A stretch of 64,000 bases of DNA from Candidatus Heimdallarchaeota archaeon B3_Heim (GCA_003144275.1 NJBF01000001.1:124001-188000); one strand, 5' to 3'. Positions 45,544 to 54,229 are shown, counted from the stretch's first letter. The notes: generated by a model not told the origin, from the letters alone. Made by a program: numbers and translations.

Positions 45544-46647
45544 ATGCGAATAATAAAATCTGACTTGCGTACAAATCAAGTAATTATTCGAGCTGAGTCT
45601 CCAACTGACTTATACATTTTGTCAACGATAATTGTCAATGGAGACAAAGTAATCGCTAAAACTTCTCGCCGTATCCGACGAACGGGAAGCGAAAGCAGAT
45701 CGGGAGATGAAAGTCAACGCATTACAATGATTATTGGTATTGAAGTAGAAGGACAAAATTTTCAAGAAAGTGTCGCAAGTAATAGGTTACGAATCAAAGG
45801 AACAATATTCAAGGGACCTGAACAGCATGTATCTATTGGTTCTTATCATACGATAAATGTTGGACTGTCAGATACAATAAGTGTTTTTAAAGCTGAATGG
45901 TCTCGGTATTATCTGAAAATCTTAGAAGATGCAGAAAACGCATCAAAAAAGCCGAAAATTGGGTTGCTAGCAGTGGATAACAATGAGGTCTGCATCGGAA
46001 TATTGGATAATTATCAACTTAATGTTTTATTTCAAGAAAAATCAGGGGTTAGTCGAAAACATTCAAAAGCAAAAGTGAGGAAGGAGCAATCAAGTAGTTT
46101 TTTTGAAACAATAACACAAGTCATACAACGCAGTATCTTGCCCGAAACAAAGAACATACTCATAGGAGGACCAGGATTCGTTAAAGAACGATTAGCCGAT
46201 CATCTTAGGAACTCCATGCCTAAGGAAAATCTCAACATTGTAATTGGGAGTTCATTAAGCGGAGGAAATCGCATTGGTTTATTCGAGCTCATGAAATCAG
46301 AAGCTCTTGACAAATTAGCTAAAGATTTTCAAATCCTCGAGGAGCGACGAGACATCGATGAGTTTCTAGGAAGAATAAGCAAGGGAACAGGAGATGTCGC
46401 ATATGGTTATACTCATATTAATCAAATTGCGGAGACAGGAGTTATTGAAACAATCTTGATGATGGATTCTTATCTTCATGGAACTAATCAGGCTTCAGCC
46501 ACAGATATACAAAAATTACTAACAATGATAGAGCAGATGAAGGGAAAAATAGTAATAATTTCCTCACAAAGTGAGGCCGCATCCCAATTAAAGACATTTG
46601 GGGGAATTATTGCCCTCCTCCGTTATGCCCTCCGTTGGGAATCTTAG
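45544..46647 (+). CDS. pelA: mRNA surveillance protein Pelota
   Basis: The 367-residue protein resembles eRF1 and splits stalled ribosomes with ABCE1/aEF1A-like partners. The N-terminal Sm-like domain (1-130, 'ESPTDLYILSTIIVNGDKVI'), a central domain with 'GPGFVKERLADHLRN', and a C-terminal domain 'VAYGYTHINQIAETGVIETI' match. It lacks the GGQ motif of release factors, as expected. Confidence 0.95.
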   Translation: MRIIKSDLRTNQVIIRAESPTDLYILSTIIVNGDKVIAKTSRRIRRTGSESRSGDESQRITMIIGIEVEGQNFQESVASNRLRIKGTIFKGPEQHVSIGSYHTINVGLSDTISVFKAEWSRYYLKILEDAENASKKPKIGLLAVDNNEVCIGILDNYQLNVLFQEKSGVSRKHSKAKVRKEQSSSFFETITQVIQRSILPETKNILIGGPGFVKERLADHLRNSMPKENLNIVIGSSLSGGNRIGLFELMKSEALDKLAKDFQILEERRDIDEFLGRISKGTGDVAYGYTHINQIAETGVIETILMMDSYLHGTNQASATDIQKLLTMIEQMKGKIVIISSQSEAASQLKTFGGIIALLRYALRWES

Positions 46648-46782
46648 TAAGAATCACAAGTTTCATTGATCACACCTAAAAAATCAAATATTCATTCCTA
46701 TGTGCACATTATTAGTAGCTACTACTGACACTATGAGAGAATGTAAGATTCTACCTCAAATAAATCACCATCAGGGACTTCT

Positions 46783-48003
46783 ATGGACTCGTTAACATTT
46801 ATCATCTTAATCGGATTTGTTTGGATCGTATTAACTGGAATTTCAAGAATTTCATGGTTCAATGTGACTAATCCAGAAATTGGTCTAGGCTTTGCTTACT
46901 ATCGTACAACTAGATTAAATGCTATGATTTCGAAAATAGGCGAGCGTGGGAAAATATTTTGGAAGCTTCTCTGGGACATAGGTATAATAGCTGGTTTAGG
47001 CATCCTATTCATAGGACTCATTGTATTTTCTATCAATATCATTACATTTTTTATTAAATTTTTACTTCCTAAATCGAGTAATGTTACTCCAATAGCCATC
47101 ACTCCTGTAATCCCAGGGATTACTGTCTCATTTGCGTCATTACCGTACTTCATTGTAGCAATCATGATCGGGGCCATTGTTCATGAGTTTGCACATGGTA
47201 TTGCTGCAATAAATGAAAAAGTTTCGTTGAAAAGTACAGGAATCTTCGTTTTTCTCCTATTTTTTGGAGCATTTGTTGAACCAGAAGAAGAGAAGATTCT
47301 TAAAGCCTCAAGTCGTTCAAAAATGAGAATTATGGCAGCAGGGGGCTTAGCGAACATGATAGTTGCCGTTTTTTTTCTCCTCGTACTTTTACTCCCGATG
47401 GGATTTCCATTCTTAATTTCTCCCTTCTATGAAACTGAATCTACTGGGGCTCTTATTGTCAATACGGTGTCAGGGACGCCTGCAAGACAAGAAGGGATAC
47501 AAACAGGCTTTGTTTTAATTGGAGTAGAGAGTGAATTAGGCTATTTTTCCATAAATTCGGCTTCAGATTTTACGTCTTTTGTACAGGCTGAGGTTTACAT
47601 CAACCAAAGTTTAGCGTTTCATTTTGCTGGGAACATTGATCCAATATCTTTGAAAACTATGAATAAATCAATAATCACAGATAAATCAATCGATAACACC
47701 ACCGGTTTTATTGGAATAGCTACTTGGGATTATAATGAACCCAAATTTTTATCCGATATTGTATTCATTCGATTAGTTCCTTACTGGTTATTTTATACTA
47801 TCCTATACACTTTCATGGTAAATTTGATGTTAGCATTAATGAATTTATTACCTGTACCGTTCTTAGATGGGGATAAATTACTTGCAGCATTTCTTGGAGA
47901 GAATAATCAGACTCTACATAAATGGGTCAAGTACTTCGCACTTACGGTTCTCGTCTCAAATTTAGCTCTTTCGTTCTTATTTATGGGATGGCAGCAGATC
48001 TAG
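46783..48003 (+). CDS. Site-2-type M50 metalloprotease, membrane
   Basis: The 406-residue intramembrane protease has HEXXH in 'GAIVHEFAHGIAAI' near residue 137 and the C-terminal 'LLPVPFLDGDKL' zinc ligand, with about six membrane helices. A PDZ-like loop ('SGTPARQEGIQTGFVLIG') sits between. Such proteases cut membrane-anchored regulators. It is not near the membrane-bound winged-helix protein, but a substrate of that sort is possible. Confidence 0.9.
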   Translation: MDSLTFIILIGFVWIVLTGISRISWFNVTNPEIGLGFAYYRTTRLNAMISKIGERGKIFWKLLWDIGIIAGLGILFIGLIVFSINIITFFIKFLLPKSSNVTPIAITPVIPGITVSFASLPYFIVAIMIGAIVHEFAHGIAAINEKVSLKSTGIFVFLLFFGAFVEPEEEKILKASSRSKMRIMAAGGLANMIVAVFFLLVLLLPMGFPFLISPFYETESTGALIVNTVSGTPARQEGIQTGFVLIGVESELGYFSINSASDFTSFVQAEVYINQSLAFHFAGNIDPISLKTMNKSIITDKSIDNTTGFIGIATWDYNEPKFLSDIVFIRLVPYWLFYTILYTFMVNLMLALMNLLPVPFLDGDKLLAAFLGENNQTLHKWVKYFALTVLVSNLALSFLFMGWQQI

Positions 48004-48215
48004 ACTAAAACTACCCTGAGGTTGCAAATTCAATTTGGAGAAGGGAAGAAATTCCATTAAAATAAAATTTTGCCCTCTAGAATTTAGAATTAGATACACG
48101 GGGAGATTTTCGACAAGTATCACTACTTCAATCCGCAATTTTATAAACAGAAGAATCCAAGATGTAAACACAGAACGACAATTTAGAAGCTCGTATGTAA
48201 GTGGAGAGTACTATT

Positions 48216-48803
48216 TTGGCACTAGATGACGGATTATTTATCTTAGTAGATTGGAACTTTCTCCTCCTGATAATGGGAGGCTGTGTAGCTGCCTCATGGT
48301 TATTGATTCGATTATCTTCAGTATCTGACTCAGAAGAAATTGTTTCTTTAGCAGAGAAAGTAGCTATATTAGGATTCCCAGTTGGAGTTATCTCTCTTTT
48401 GATGATCGGAGCTGCATTTTATCTTGATTCGCAACCGATCGGTCTACCAGCTTCTTTTGATTTGATAACCCTTATCTGTTTCGGAGTATTGGGACTTGTC
48501 CTTATTCTGAGACCGATAAAAAATTTTAGGTTCGGAACTTTTCTATCATTAGGATTAGGATTGTTTGGAGCTGCTATTCTAGTTTTTTTAGGAGCAAATC
48601 AAGTCAAAATTATGGCAGGAGTCTTTATAATCATATTTTTAGTAATCTATGGATCAATAAAGATGGTTGAGGACTTATATTTGCTGATCGCAGAAATACT
48701 CTCAAATCCCATGATATCAGTAACAGTTGGAGTAATCTGTATCATTCAGGGATTATTACAACTTTTGAGTTTTTCATTAGCGAATTTTCTTTTCTTTATC
48801 TAA
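48216..48803 (+). CDS. Multi-pass membrane protein of unknown function
   Basis: I take the TTG at 48216, which follows a GGAGAG site; a GTG at 48201 is an alternative. The ~195-residue protein has about six hydrophobic helices and a short loop with 'SSVSDSEEIVSLAEK'. No family is recognised. It is preceded by a site-2 protease gene after 212 bases and may share a transcript. Confidence 0.6.
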   Translation: MALDDGLFILVDWNFLLLIMGGCVAASWLLIRLSSVSDSEEIVSLAEKVAILGFPVGVISLLMIGAAFYLDSQPIGLPASFDLITLICFGVLGLVLILRPIKNFRFGTFLSLGLGLFGAAILVFLGANQVKIMAGVFIIIFLVIYGSIKMVEDLYLLIAEILSNPMISVTVGVICIIQGLLQLLSFSLANFLFFI

Positions 48804-48893
48804 GAACAATAGAATGCTCAAAACCAGGTATATAATTAAGTGCTAATGAATGATGAAGATTCAAATAAAACCATTAAGTTTAATTCAAAGATT

Positions 48894-49397
48894 TTATTGA
48901 ATTTCAATTCTCACTGGGTTTTTAGAGATTAATTTTGCAATTTGCTCTAGTTGATTCAAGGGAAACCTTAAATCATCAGGATTTCCACTCAATGTGATTC
49001 TCAACTCAACATCGCCTTCTGGTGGTACGAAGATCTGATCAATTTCTATAATATCCAGAGGGGCAAAGAATTGAGAAAAAGTGGTTCGTGTATCCCCTTT
49101 TCTTTCCACTATTTCAATAGGTTGTCTTAGTTCACTTTCTAAATAATCAAGAATCTCCTGATTCTCGAGCAGTACATTTCCATTTCTAGTTAAGAGTACT
49201 ACTGAGCCATTCATCTTATGTGCTCTTTCAAAAGTCACGTTTTGTAATTGTTTGGCATATCGGAGTTCAATTTTAGCAAATGCTTTCGAGATCTCTATAT
49301 CTAACTGATTGATTTTCTTTTTACGGAGTTTTTGTTTACATTTCTTACATAGCACTCCAGTTTTCGCACAAAAATTGCATATGGGAGTATTAACCAC
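48894..49397 (-). CDS. Zinc-ribbon/KH-domain protein (NusA-like)
   Basis: The 167-residue protein begins with two zinc-knuckle pairs 'CNFCAKTGVLCKKC' and a basic helix, then a KH-like domain (about 70-165). This N-terminal 'PICNFCAKTGVLC' signature belongs to an archaeal family related to transcription or antitermination KH proteins. Direct function is unproven. Nucleic-acid binding is likely. Confidence 0.75.
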   Translation of the reverse strand: MVNTPICNFCAKTGVLCKKCKQKLRKKKINQLDIEISKAFAKIELRYAKQLQNVTFERAHKMNGSVVLLTRNGNVLLENQEILDYLESELRQPIEIVERKGDTRTTFSQFFAPLDIIEIDQIFVPPEGDVELRITLSGNPDDLRFPLNQLEQIAKLISKNPVRIEIQ

Positions 49398-49506
49398 TTA
49401 ATTTGCCTCTGTTAGTACATATATTATTCATCTTTGAATTTAAATAACTAATTCTCTTAATTATCTGTCGTTTAATAATTCATTTTTGCAGATATGAGAT
49501 TTTTTT

Positions 49507-50433
49507 TCATATTAGGTTATTTAATACCGCTGCGACTGTATGTAATCGGTTTTCTGCTTCGTCAAATACAACAGAATGACTGCCATACATGACATCATCA
49601 GTAACCTCTTCTTTATGGCGTGGTAGACAATGCATAAAGATATAATCCTTTGCCGCACGGTCAATTAATTCCTCATTGACTTGAAAACCTTCAAATTTTT
49701 TCAGTTTCATTTTTGTCTCTGCTTCTTGCCCCATAGAAATGAAAGTATCAGTAACGACAACTTTTGCGTTTTCAACAGCAGCGATTGGATCATGTGTCAC
49801 TACTATCTGATCTGGAAAGGAGGCATTTGATTTACAATATTCGATTATACTTTTTTCTGGCATATAATCAATGGGAGTTGCTATATCCATCTGCATGCCC
49901 ATTTTAATTGAAGCTATCATCAAAGTATGGCACACATTGTTGCCATCACCTACCCAAGCAATTTTAACATCTTTCAATGTACCTAAATGTTCCTCTATGG
50001 TAAGTATATCCGCTAATCCCTGTAAAGGGTGGAACTGATCAGATAAGGCATTGATTACAGGTACATTTGCGTGTTTTGCAAGACTTTCCACGGTATCATG
50101 CGCGTATACACGAGCTAATACTGCCGAAACCATTCGTCCTAGAACTATTGCTGTATCGGATAATGATTCATTCACTCCTAGTTGTATATCGTCTTTCCCA
50201 AGAAAAAGAGCATGCCCACCGAGTTCAGCCATAGCTGTCTCTGTTGATACTCGTGTTCTTGTAGATCTTTTCTGGAAAATCATACCAAGCGTCTTGCCTT
50301 TTAATGGTTGACTTTGAATGAAATTTTGCCTATTTTGCTTGAAATCTTTTGCTTCATCTAATAAAAATCGAATTTCTTTCGCATTTAGATCTAAAAGCGT
50401 TAATAATGATCTACCTTTCATTTGAATTCCCAT
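49507..50433 (-). CDS. argF: Ornithine carbamoyltransferase
   Basis: The 308-residue enzyme makes citrulline in arginine biosynthesis. It has the carbamoyl-phosphate motif 'KRSTRTRVSTE' near residue 54, 'HPLQGLADILTIEEH' near 136, and the ornithine-binding 'HCLPRHKEEVTDDV'. Full length is normal. No other arg genes lie nearby. Confidence 0.96.
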   Translation of the reverse strand: MGIQMKGRSLLTLLDLNAKEIRFLLDEAKDFKQNRQNFIQSQPLKGKTLGMIFQKRSTRTRVSTETAMAELGGHALFLGKDDIQLGVNESLSDTAIVLGRMVSAVLARVYAHDTVESLAKHANVPVINALSDQFHPLQGLADILTIEEHLGTLKDVKIAWVGDGNNVCHTLMIASIKMGMQMDIATPIDYMPEKSIIEYCKSNASFPDQIVVTHDPIAAVENAKVVVTDTFISMGQEAETKMKLKKFEGFQVNEELIDRAAKDYIFMHCLPRHKEEVTDDVMYGSHSVVFDEAENRLHTVAAVLNNLI

Positions 50434-50465
50434 AATGCATTACTTTCCTATTATAATTTGATATC

Positions 50466-50750
50466 TCATCCACCGTGAATTACAGGGATGAAAGTAAGTT
50501 TATCTCCTTGCTGTAGCGGAGAATCCATACCTCTTAATACAGAAATATCTTGTTCATTGATAAAAACAAGGACTGATCTTGTCGATTCATAGGAGTCTGT
50601 GAAAAATTTGCTCAATTCCTTATATTTTGGTAGTGCCGAAAGTTCCTGAACAGCAGATTTTACAGATGCCTCTTCTTTGAAATTATATGTTAGTTCCATT
50701 TGACCCAAATCGTATTGCAACGAACCAAGAAAAACTAAAAGGATTTTCAT
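50466..50750 (-). CDS. Ubiquitin-like beta-grasp sulfur carrier (MoaD/ThiS/SAMP type)
   Basis: The 94-residue protein has a beta-grasp plan ending 'QQGDKLTFIPVIHGG'. The terminal GG is the site that is adenylated and thiocarboxylated by an E1-like enzyme. Such proteins carry sulfur for molybdopterin or tRNA thiolation, or are conjugated like SAMPs. The first strand 'MKILLVFLGSLQ' fits MoaD. It lies downstream of argF and upstream of tRNA-Gly. An Ncs6/TtuA-like thiolase is elsewhere in the window. Confidence 0.85.
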   Translation of the reverse strand: MKILLVFLGSLQYDLGQMELTYNFKEEASVKSAVQELSALPKYKELSKFFTDSYESTRSVLVFINEQDISVLRGMDSPLQQGDKLTFIPVIHGG

Positions 50751-50777
50751 TCTATTATCAGTCCGCTTATGATTAGA

Positions 50778-50879
50778 TGCGCCAACCGGGATTTTCAGAA
50801 CTTCTCGAGAGAGATTTTCATTTGAACCCGGGCTATCACCTTGGGAGGGTGAAGTCCTACCAGACTAGACTATCGGCGC
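50778..50879 (-). tRNA. tRNA-Gly(CCC) with a 29-nt T-loop intron
   Basis: Minus strand: acceptor GCGCCGA/TTGGCGC, D-stem GTCT/GGAC, anticodon arm TCACC-CTCCCAA-GGTGA (anticodon CCC), T-stem CCGGG/CCCGG, discriminator A. The 102 bases are 73 of cloverleaf plus 29 at the end of the T-loop (TTCAAAT), between GAAAAT repeats. The insertion site is equivalent to that of tRNA-Pro. Confidence 0.92.
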
Positions 50880-50943
50880 CTGAATCAGTATCTCAGGATA
50901 CTACTAAAGTCCAATTAATAGCATTCTCTTTATTGTTTTTTAT

Positions 50944-51687
50944 TTATCGGAAGACGTCGTTTTCTGGTTCACGTATCAATTCACGGGCAGAATTATCATT
51001 GATTGAATAGTCGACCCCTCTCACGATAATAACTGGTGTTCCTTCATCAGCTTGCCCCATAACTATTCCTGCAGCTGCAGCTACTTCATCAACTCTTGCT
51101 ATAATTGTAGATCTTAGTTCATAACCAAATAAATCTGTCTTTCCACGAATATCTTCAAGTGAGTTAATACCTGCTAGGCCAATGGCAAAATTAACTGTAC
51201 CGACTCTCAAAGGACGCCCAAAAGTGTCAGAAATAATTACCGCAACATTCTTATGTAATTTTTCTTTGATTTCATCTCTAATTTGACGGGCAGAAAAATC
51301 AGGATCATCTGGAAGGGAAATAACAGTGTCTCCAGGGGTATTAGATTTATCTATTCCACTATTCGCACAAATGAATCCATGATGGGTTGCAGTTATCAAG
51401 ACTTTTTCATTCATCCTGATTATTTCACTGCTCTCACGTAGAATAACTTCAATTTTTCGCGGATCCTTTCCTTGCATCCTACCAATCTGAAGAGCAAAAG
51501 GACTGGGAGTAATCAGATTCAGATCATATACTTTATTCTCCGATTTTGAGAGAATGGTATGCGCAATTACAATGATATCTCTATTCTGTAAATCTATCTT
51601 ACGTAGCTCTTCTACAATTATCTCTGTTAATGAATCGCCAGGATTTATAAGTGGAAAATTTCTCAAAGGAAATATAGTTATCTTCAT
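50944..51687 (-). CDS. cofE: Coenzyme F420-0:L-glutamate ligase
   Basis: The 247-residue enzyme adds glutamates to F420-0. Its features are 'DIIVIAHTILSKSENKVYDL', 'ICANSGIDKSNTPGDTVI', 'VAVIISDTFGRPLRVGTVNF' and 'VDEVAAAAGIVMGQADEGTP', all conserved in CofE. It implies the host makes coenzyme F420. It stands alone and its 3' end faces tRNA-Gly. Confidence 0.94.
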   Translation of the reverse strand: MKITIFPLRNFPLINPGDSLTEIIVEELRKIDLQNRDIIVIAHTILSKSENKVYDLNLITPSPFALQIGRMQGKDPRKIEVILRESSEIIRMNEKVLITATHHGFICANSGIDKSNTPGDTVISLPDDPDFSARQIRDEIKEKLHKNVAVIISDTFGRPLRVGTVNFAIGLAGINSLEDIRGKTDLFGYELRSTIIARVDEVAAAAGIVMGQADEGTPVIIVRGVDYSINDNSARELIREPENDVFR

Positions 51688-51799
51688 TGGTGTTCAATTC
51701 CATTAAAAAGGAAAATCAGCCTCAGACCGCTCATCGCTCTTCATATTGGTAATCTGTACCTTTTAGCTAATCATCACTGGCTAAATTTTTTCAGTCCTA

Positions 51800-52549
51800 T
51801 TATACTCCAAATTCAGATGGACGAATTTTTACCTGCTCGGTCAGGTCTTCTAAAAGCATTTTTACTTTTTCTGTTTGAGTCGTACTCCCCACTTTGACAT
51901 ATTTTTCATGAGCCTTAACTAAAAGATCTATTGCTTCTTTCATGTTTTCTCTTGCGCTAATGAGTGATTTAGCACGACTATATAACGCAAGAGCCTCATA
52001 TCGAGTTGCGTCTTCCCTACCCTTCTTGAATTCCTCAACAGCTCTTTCTAAATAGTACGCTTTGTCAAAATCTGATTCCATGGCTGCAGCGCGTTGTACA
52101 AAAGAACGGGCGCGTGCCTTTGCAGCTTCCAATTCAAGTCCAGTTGTCGAATAAAGCGCACCCGCAGATTCAAATAAACGAGCAGATTCAATAAATTCAC
52201 CATTTTTTGCCTTAAGAATCGCTAATTCACCTTGAGTCTGAGCTTGAACCGTTCTTGCGTGTTTGGCCTCGTCTAAAAAACCCTCTGTCGAAAAAATTAC
52301 GTTGGCTTTTCCAAAAGAGCGAATTGCTTTCAAAAAATTCGTTTCAATCATATCAGTGTACCCATATGCACAGAGTCTGAACGCTTCGGCTCTTTTACTC
52401 AACTTTTTTTCATCCCCATCGTGGAAAAACTTTGAAGATCTCTTAAAATTCTCAACAGCCTCCTTATATCGTTGAGTTTCATAATAAGCCATGCCTTGAT
52501 CGAACTGTTTTTGACCTTTCTTAATTTTACTTCCCTTGAATAATACCAT
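51800..52549 (-). CDS. TPR-repeat protein
   Basis: I start at the ATG at 52549, nine bases after a GTGGAG site, giving about 249 residues. A longer frame from 52582 only adds a hydrophobic segment. The protein is all-helical, with at least five TPR-like units, e.g. 'GMAYYETQRYKEAVENFKR', 'AYGYTDMIETNFLKAIRSF' and 'ARLFESAGALYSTTGLELEA'. Some resemble alpha-SNAP/TPR adaptor helices. No catalytic motif is seen, so it probably mediates protein contacts. Confidence 0.65.
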   Translation of the reverse strand: MVLFKGSKIKKGQKQFDQGMAYYETQRYKEAVENFKRSSKFFHDGDEKKLSKRAEAFRLCAYGYTDMIETNFLKAIRSFGKANVIFSTEGFLDEAKHARTVQAQTQGELAILKAKNGEFIESARLFESAGALYSTTGLELEAAKARARSFVQRAAAMESDFDKAYYLERAVEEFKKGREDATRYEALALYSRAKSLISARENMKEAIDLLVKAHEKYVKVGSTTQTEKVKMLLEDLTEQVKIRPSEFGV

Positions 52550-52802
52550 TAAAAGTAACTCCACAAATAAAGTAAAGCCCATAATAAGTGCTAATAATCA
52601 CAGAATAATTATTACTGAAGATTATTTCTCTTCAATAATCCCGTCAAACATAATAATGATTAATTTTTCTAATAAAGCTTCGCAAAGAGAATTTGAAAAT
52701 TATTAACAAAATTTTCTTTTTGGATTTATATATAGATTCTTGGAAAACTTAAAGAAATTTTGTAAAATGCCTATATGAAGAAGGAAGTACAATCATTTTC
52801 TT

Positions 52803-52811
52803 TTCAACATG
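52803..52811 (+). repeat. 9-bp direct repeat, left flank of TnpB element
   Basis: TTCAACATG here is repeated exactly at 54221-54229 on the far side of the element. It may be a target-site duplication or chance. Confidence 0.45.
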
Positions 52812-52815
52812 ACTA

Positions 52816-52830
52816 AATTTGTCAGACAAC
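52816..52830 (+). repeat. 15-bp terminal inverted repeat, right end
   Basis: AATTTGTCAGACAAC here pairs with the reverse complement of 54208-54222 at 14 of 15 positions. The core TTGTC-GACAA is nearly self-palindromic. It covers the tnpB stop codon. Confidence 0.7.
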
Positions 52831-54093
52831 TTTGGAAATAAAGTTCTGGACAGGATGAGTCACATATCCGCTATCCGGCAGGCCCGACACCATAAAAGGT
52901 GTAGGAACCATAGGGACTACTTTAAACTTACATATATACCGTTGAAGAATATTCCGAGCCGCATTGTAATCTGCATTCAGGAAAAACCCACACGCTCGAC
53001 ATACGAAGCACCCGCGAGATTTACGATTGCGTTTATCTACACACCCACATTGACTACATTGTTGGGAGGTATAAGCTTCGTCCACACGGACTACAGTCAT
53101 CCCAACAAGTTTAGCTTTATATTCGAGCATTTTAACGAATTGAAGAAACGGAAGGTGAACAAAAGACTGGTTAGTTCGCTTTCCTAAGTTACAGTGTTGT
53201 TTCCACAGAGGATTATAGCCAATGATTAGTGTATCAATATTTTGCTGCACACAGTAGGAGATAATCTGCCGAGAGGTTTGATGAAAGACATCACGGAGCC
53301 TATTCGTCCGAACACGCGAGAGGCGTTGAATCCGACGGGTAGTAACCTGTTGCTTGTGAATGGTAGCTAACGACCGATAATGGGCAAGTTGTTTATTATA
53401 CCACTGATTAATTGCCTTAACTACCCCGCCTTTGACGAGTAACCCGTCTGACGAAGTTACGAGGTTGTTAAGGCTGAGATCTAGCCCCATCGCACGAGGA
53501 GGGGAATCAGAGGTGGGAAAGTGTTGTACTTGCACTTCATACAGAATTTCTACCACAAATCGATCATAAAACGGAACTAAACGGGCACCGACACAGGTCT
53601 CGGCAGTAAGAGGCAGTGTTCCCAGCAGGAAGGTGGGAAACCCGCGAAGCATGAGATTTCGAGCAAACAGAATCTGGTTCTCACGGATTCGGACCCGAGG
53701 GCGGGGAAAGTTCAACATATGGAGCCCATTTTTGGGTTTATACCCTGGGATTCGGGGGCGACTCTGAAACTTGGTTGGATCTTTCTTCCACGCTTTTAAC
53801 CCATTAAAAAAGCTCCGCCAGGTTTGTTCTACCTGCCGTAGAACTTGTTGGGGAAGGTAACTATCGGAGAGGGTTTTTAAGGCTAAATACACGGGTTCGG
53901 CCTTAAGCTGATGATACAGGGTGGTATATTGCACCCATTTACCTGTCTGAAAGAATGTTTGTCGGACCACATATGTTGCCCGATTGTACAGATTCTTTGC
54001 ACACGCACACAAATCGGTGAAAATTGGCCGTGGTTTCATTTGAATTCGGATGGCCAACTGTGGATGAGGGTGTTTTTTGGTACGCATTCCCAC
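52822..54093 (-). CDS. tnpB: TnpB RNA-guided nuclease homologue with altered RuvC-II position
   Basis: The 423-residue protein is a TnpB/OrfB, ancestor family of Cas12. RuvC-I Asp is in 'AMGLDLSLNNL' (about 200). The RuvC-II segment reads 'DTLIIGYNPLWKQ' (about 295), with Gly where TnpB usually has Glu. RuvC-III Asp is in 'NADYNAARNI' (about 375). The zinc finger 'CSQCG...CFVCRACG' and 'VDEAYTSQQCS' (about 336) are intact; that Glu could substitute for the missing one. The frame is complete, so the protein may be functional, but no transposase accompanies it. Confidence 0.9.
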   Translation of the reverse strand: MGMRTKKHPHPQLAIRIQMKPRPIFTDLCACAKNLYNRATYVVRQTFFQTGKWVQYTTLYHQLKAEPVYLALKTLSDSYLPQQVLRQVEQTWRSFFNGLKAWKKDPTKFQSRPRIPGYKPKNGLHMLNFPRPRVRIRENQILFARNLMLRGFPTFLLGTLPLTAETCVGARLVPFYDRFVVEILYEVQVQHFPTSDSPPRAMGLDLSLNNLVTSSDGLLVKGGVVKAINQWYNKQLAHYRSLATIHKQQVTTRRIQRLSRVRTNRLRDVFHQTSRQIISYCVQQNIDTLIIGYNPLWKQHCNLGKRTNQSFVHLPFLQFVKMLEYKAKLVGMTVVRVDEAYTSQQCSQCGCVDKRNRKSRGCFVCRACGFFLNADYNAARNILQRYICKFKVVPMVPTPFMVSGLPDSGYVTHPVQNFISKVV

Positions 54094-54126
54094 CTCATTG
54101 TGAGTCCTCGTGTTTATAACTTTACA

Positions 54127-54141
54127 AGAGAGAGAGAGAGA
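54127..54141 (+). repeat. (AG)n simple repeat
   Basis: Seven AG units in a row lie between the tnpB start and the left-end repeat, within the element's non-coding left end. Confidence 0.7.
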
Positions 54142-54207
54142 TTCATGAAAGTGGCGAATGTAGTGAAAATGAGGCTGATTTTGGTCTGAAGAGAACTTTT
54201 ATATTTC

Positions 54208-54222
54208 GTTGTCAGACAAATT
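54208..54222 (+). repeat. 15-bp terminal inverted repeat, left end
   Basis: GTTGTCAGACAAATT mirrors 52816-52830 with one mismatch in the centre. It overlaps the 9-bp direct repeat by two bases. Confidence 0.7.
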
Positions 54223-54229
54223 CAACATG
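54221..54229 (+). repeat. 9-bp direct repeat, second copy
   Basis: TTCAACATG repeats the copy at 52803-52811. The flanking sequence outside is otherwise different. Confidence 0.45.

Larger units (their letters stand above)
52816..54222 (-). mobile_element. Solitary tnpB insertion element (IS200/IS605-IS1341 type)
   Basis: A single tnpB occupies most of the element and no tnpA is present. The ends at 52816-52830 and 54208-54222 are imperfect inverted repeats of 15 bases. By eye the element is richer in G+C than the flanking DNA, which suggests acquisition. The tnpB stop codon lies inside the right-end repeat, so a guide-type RNA could arise from the 3' part of the gene. A possible target motif TTGAA adjoins the left end on the minus strand. 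Confidence 0.7.

Noticed and set aside
54127..54141. Regulatory meaning of the AG repeat
   Set aside because: It is a short simple repeat in the element's non-coding end with no evidence of function.
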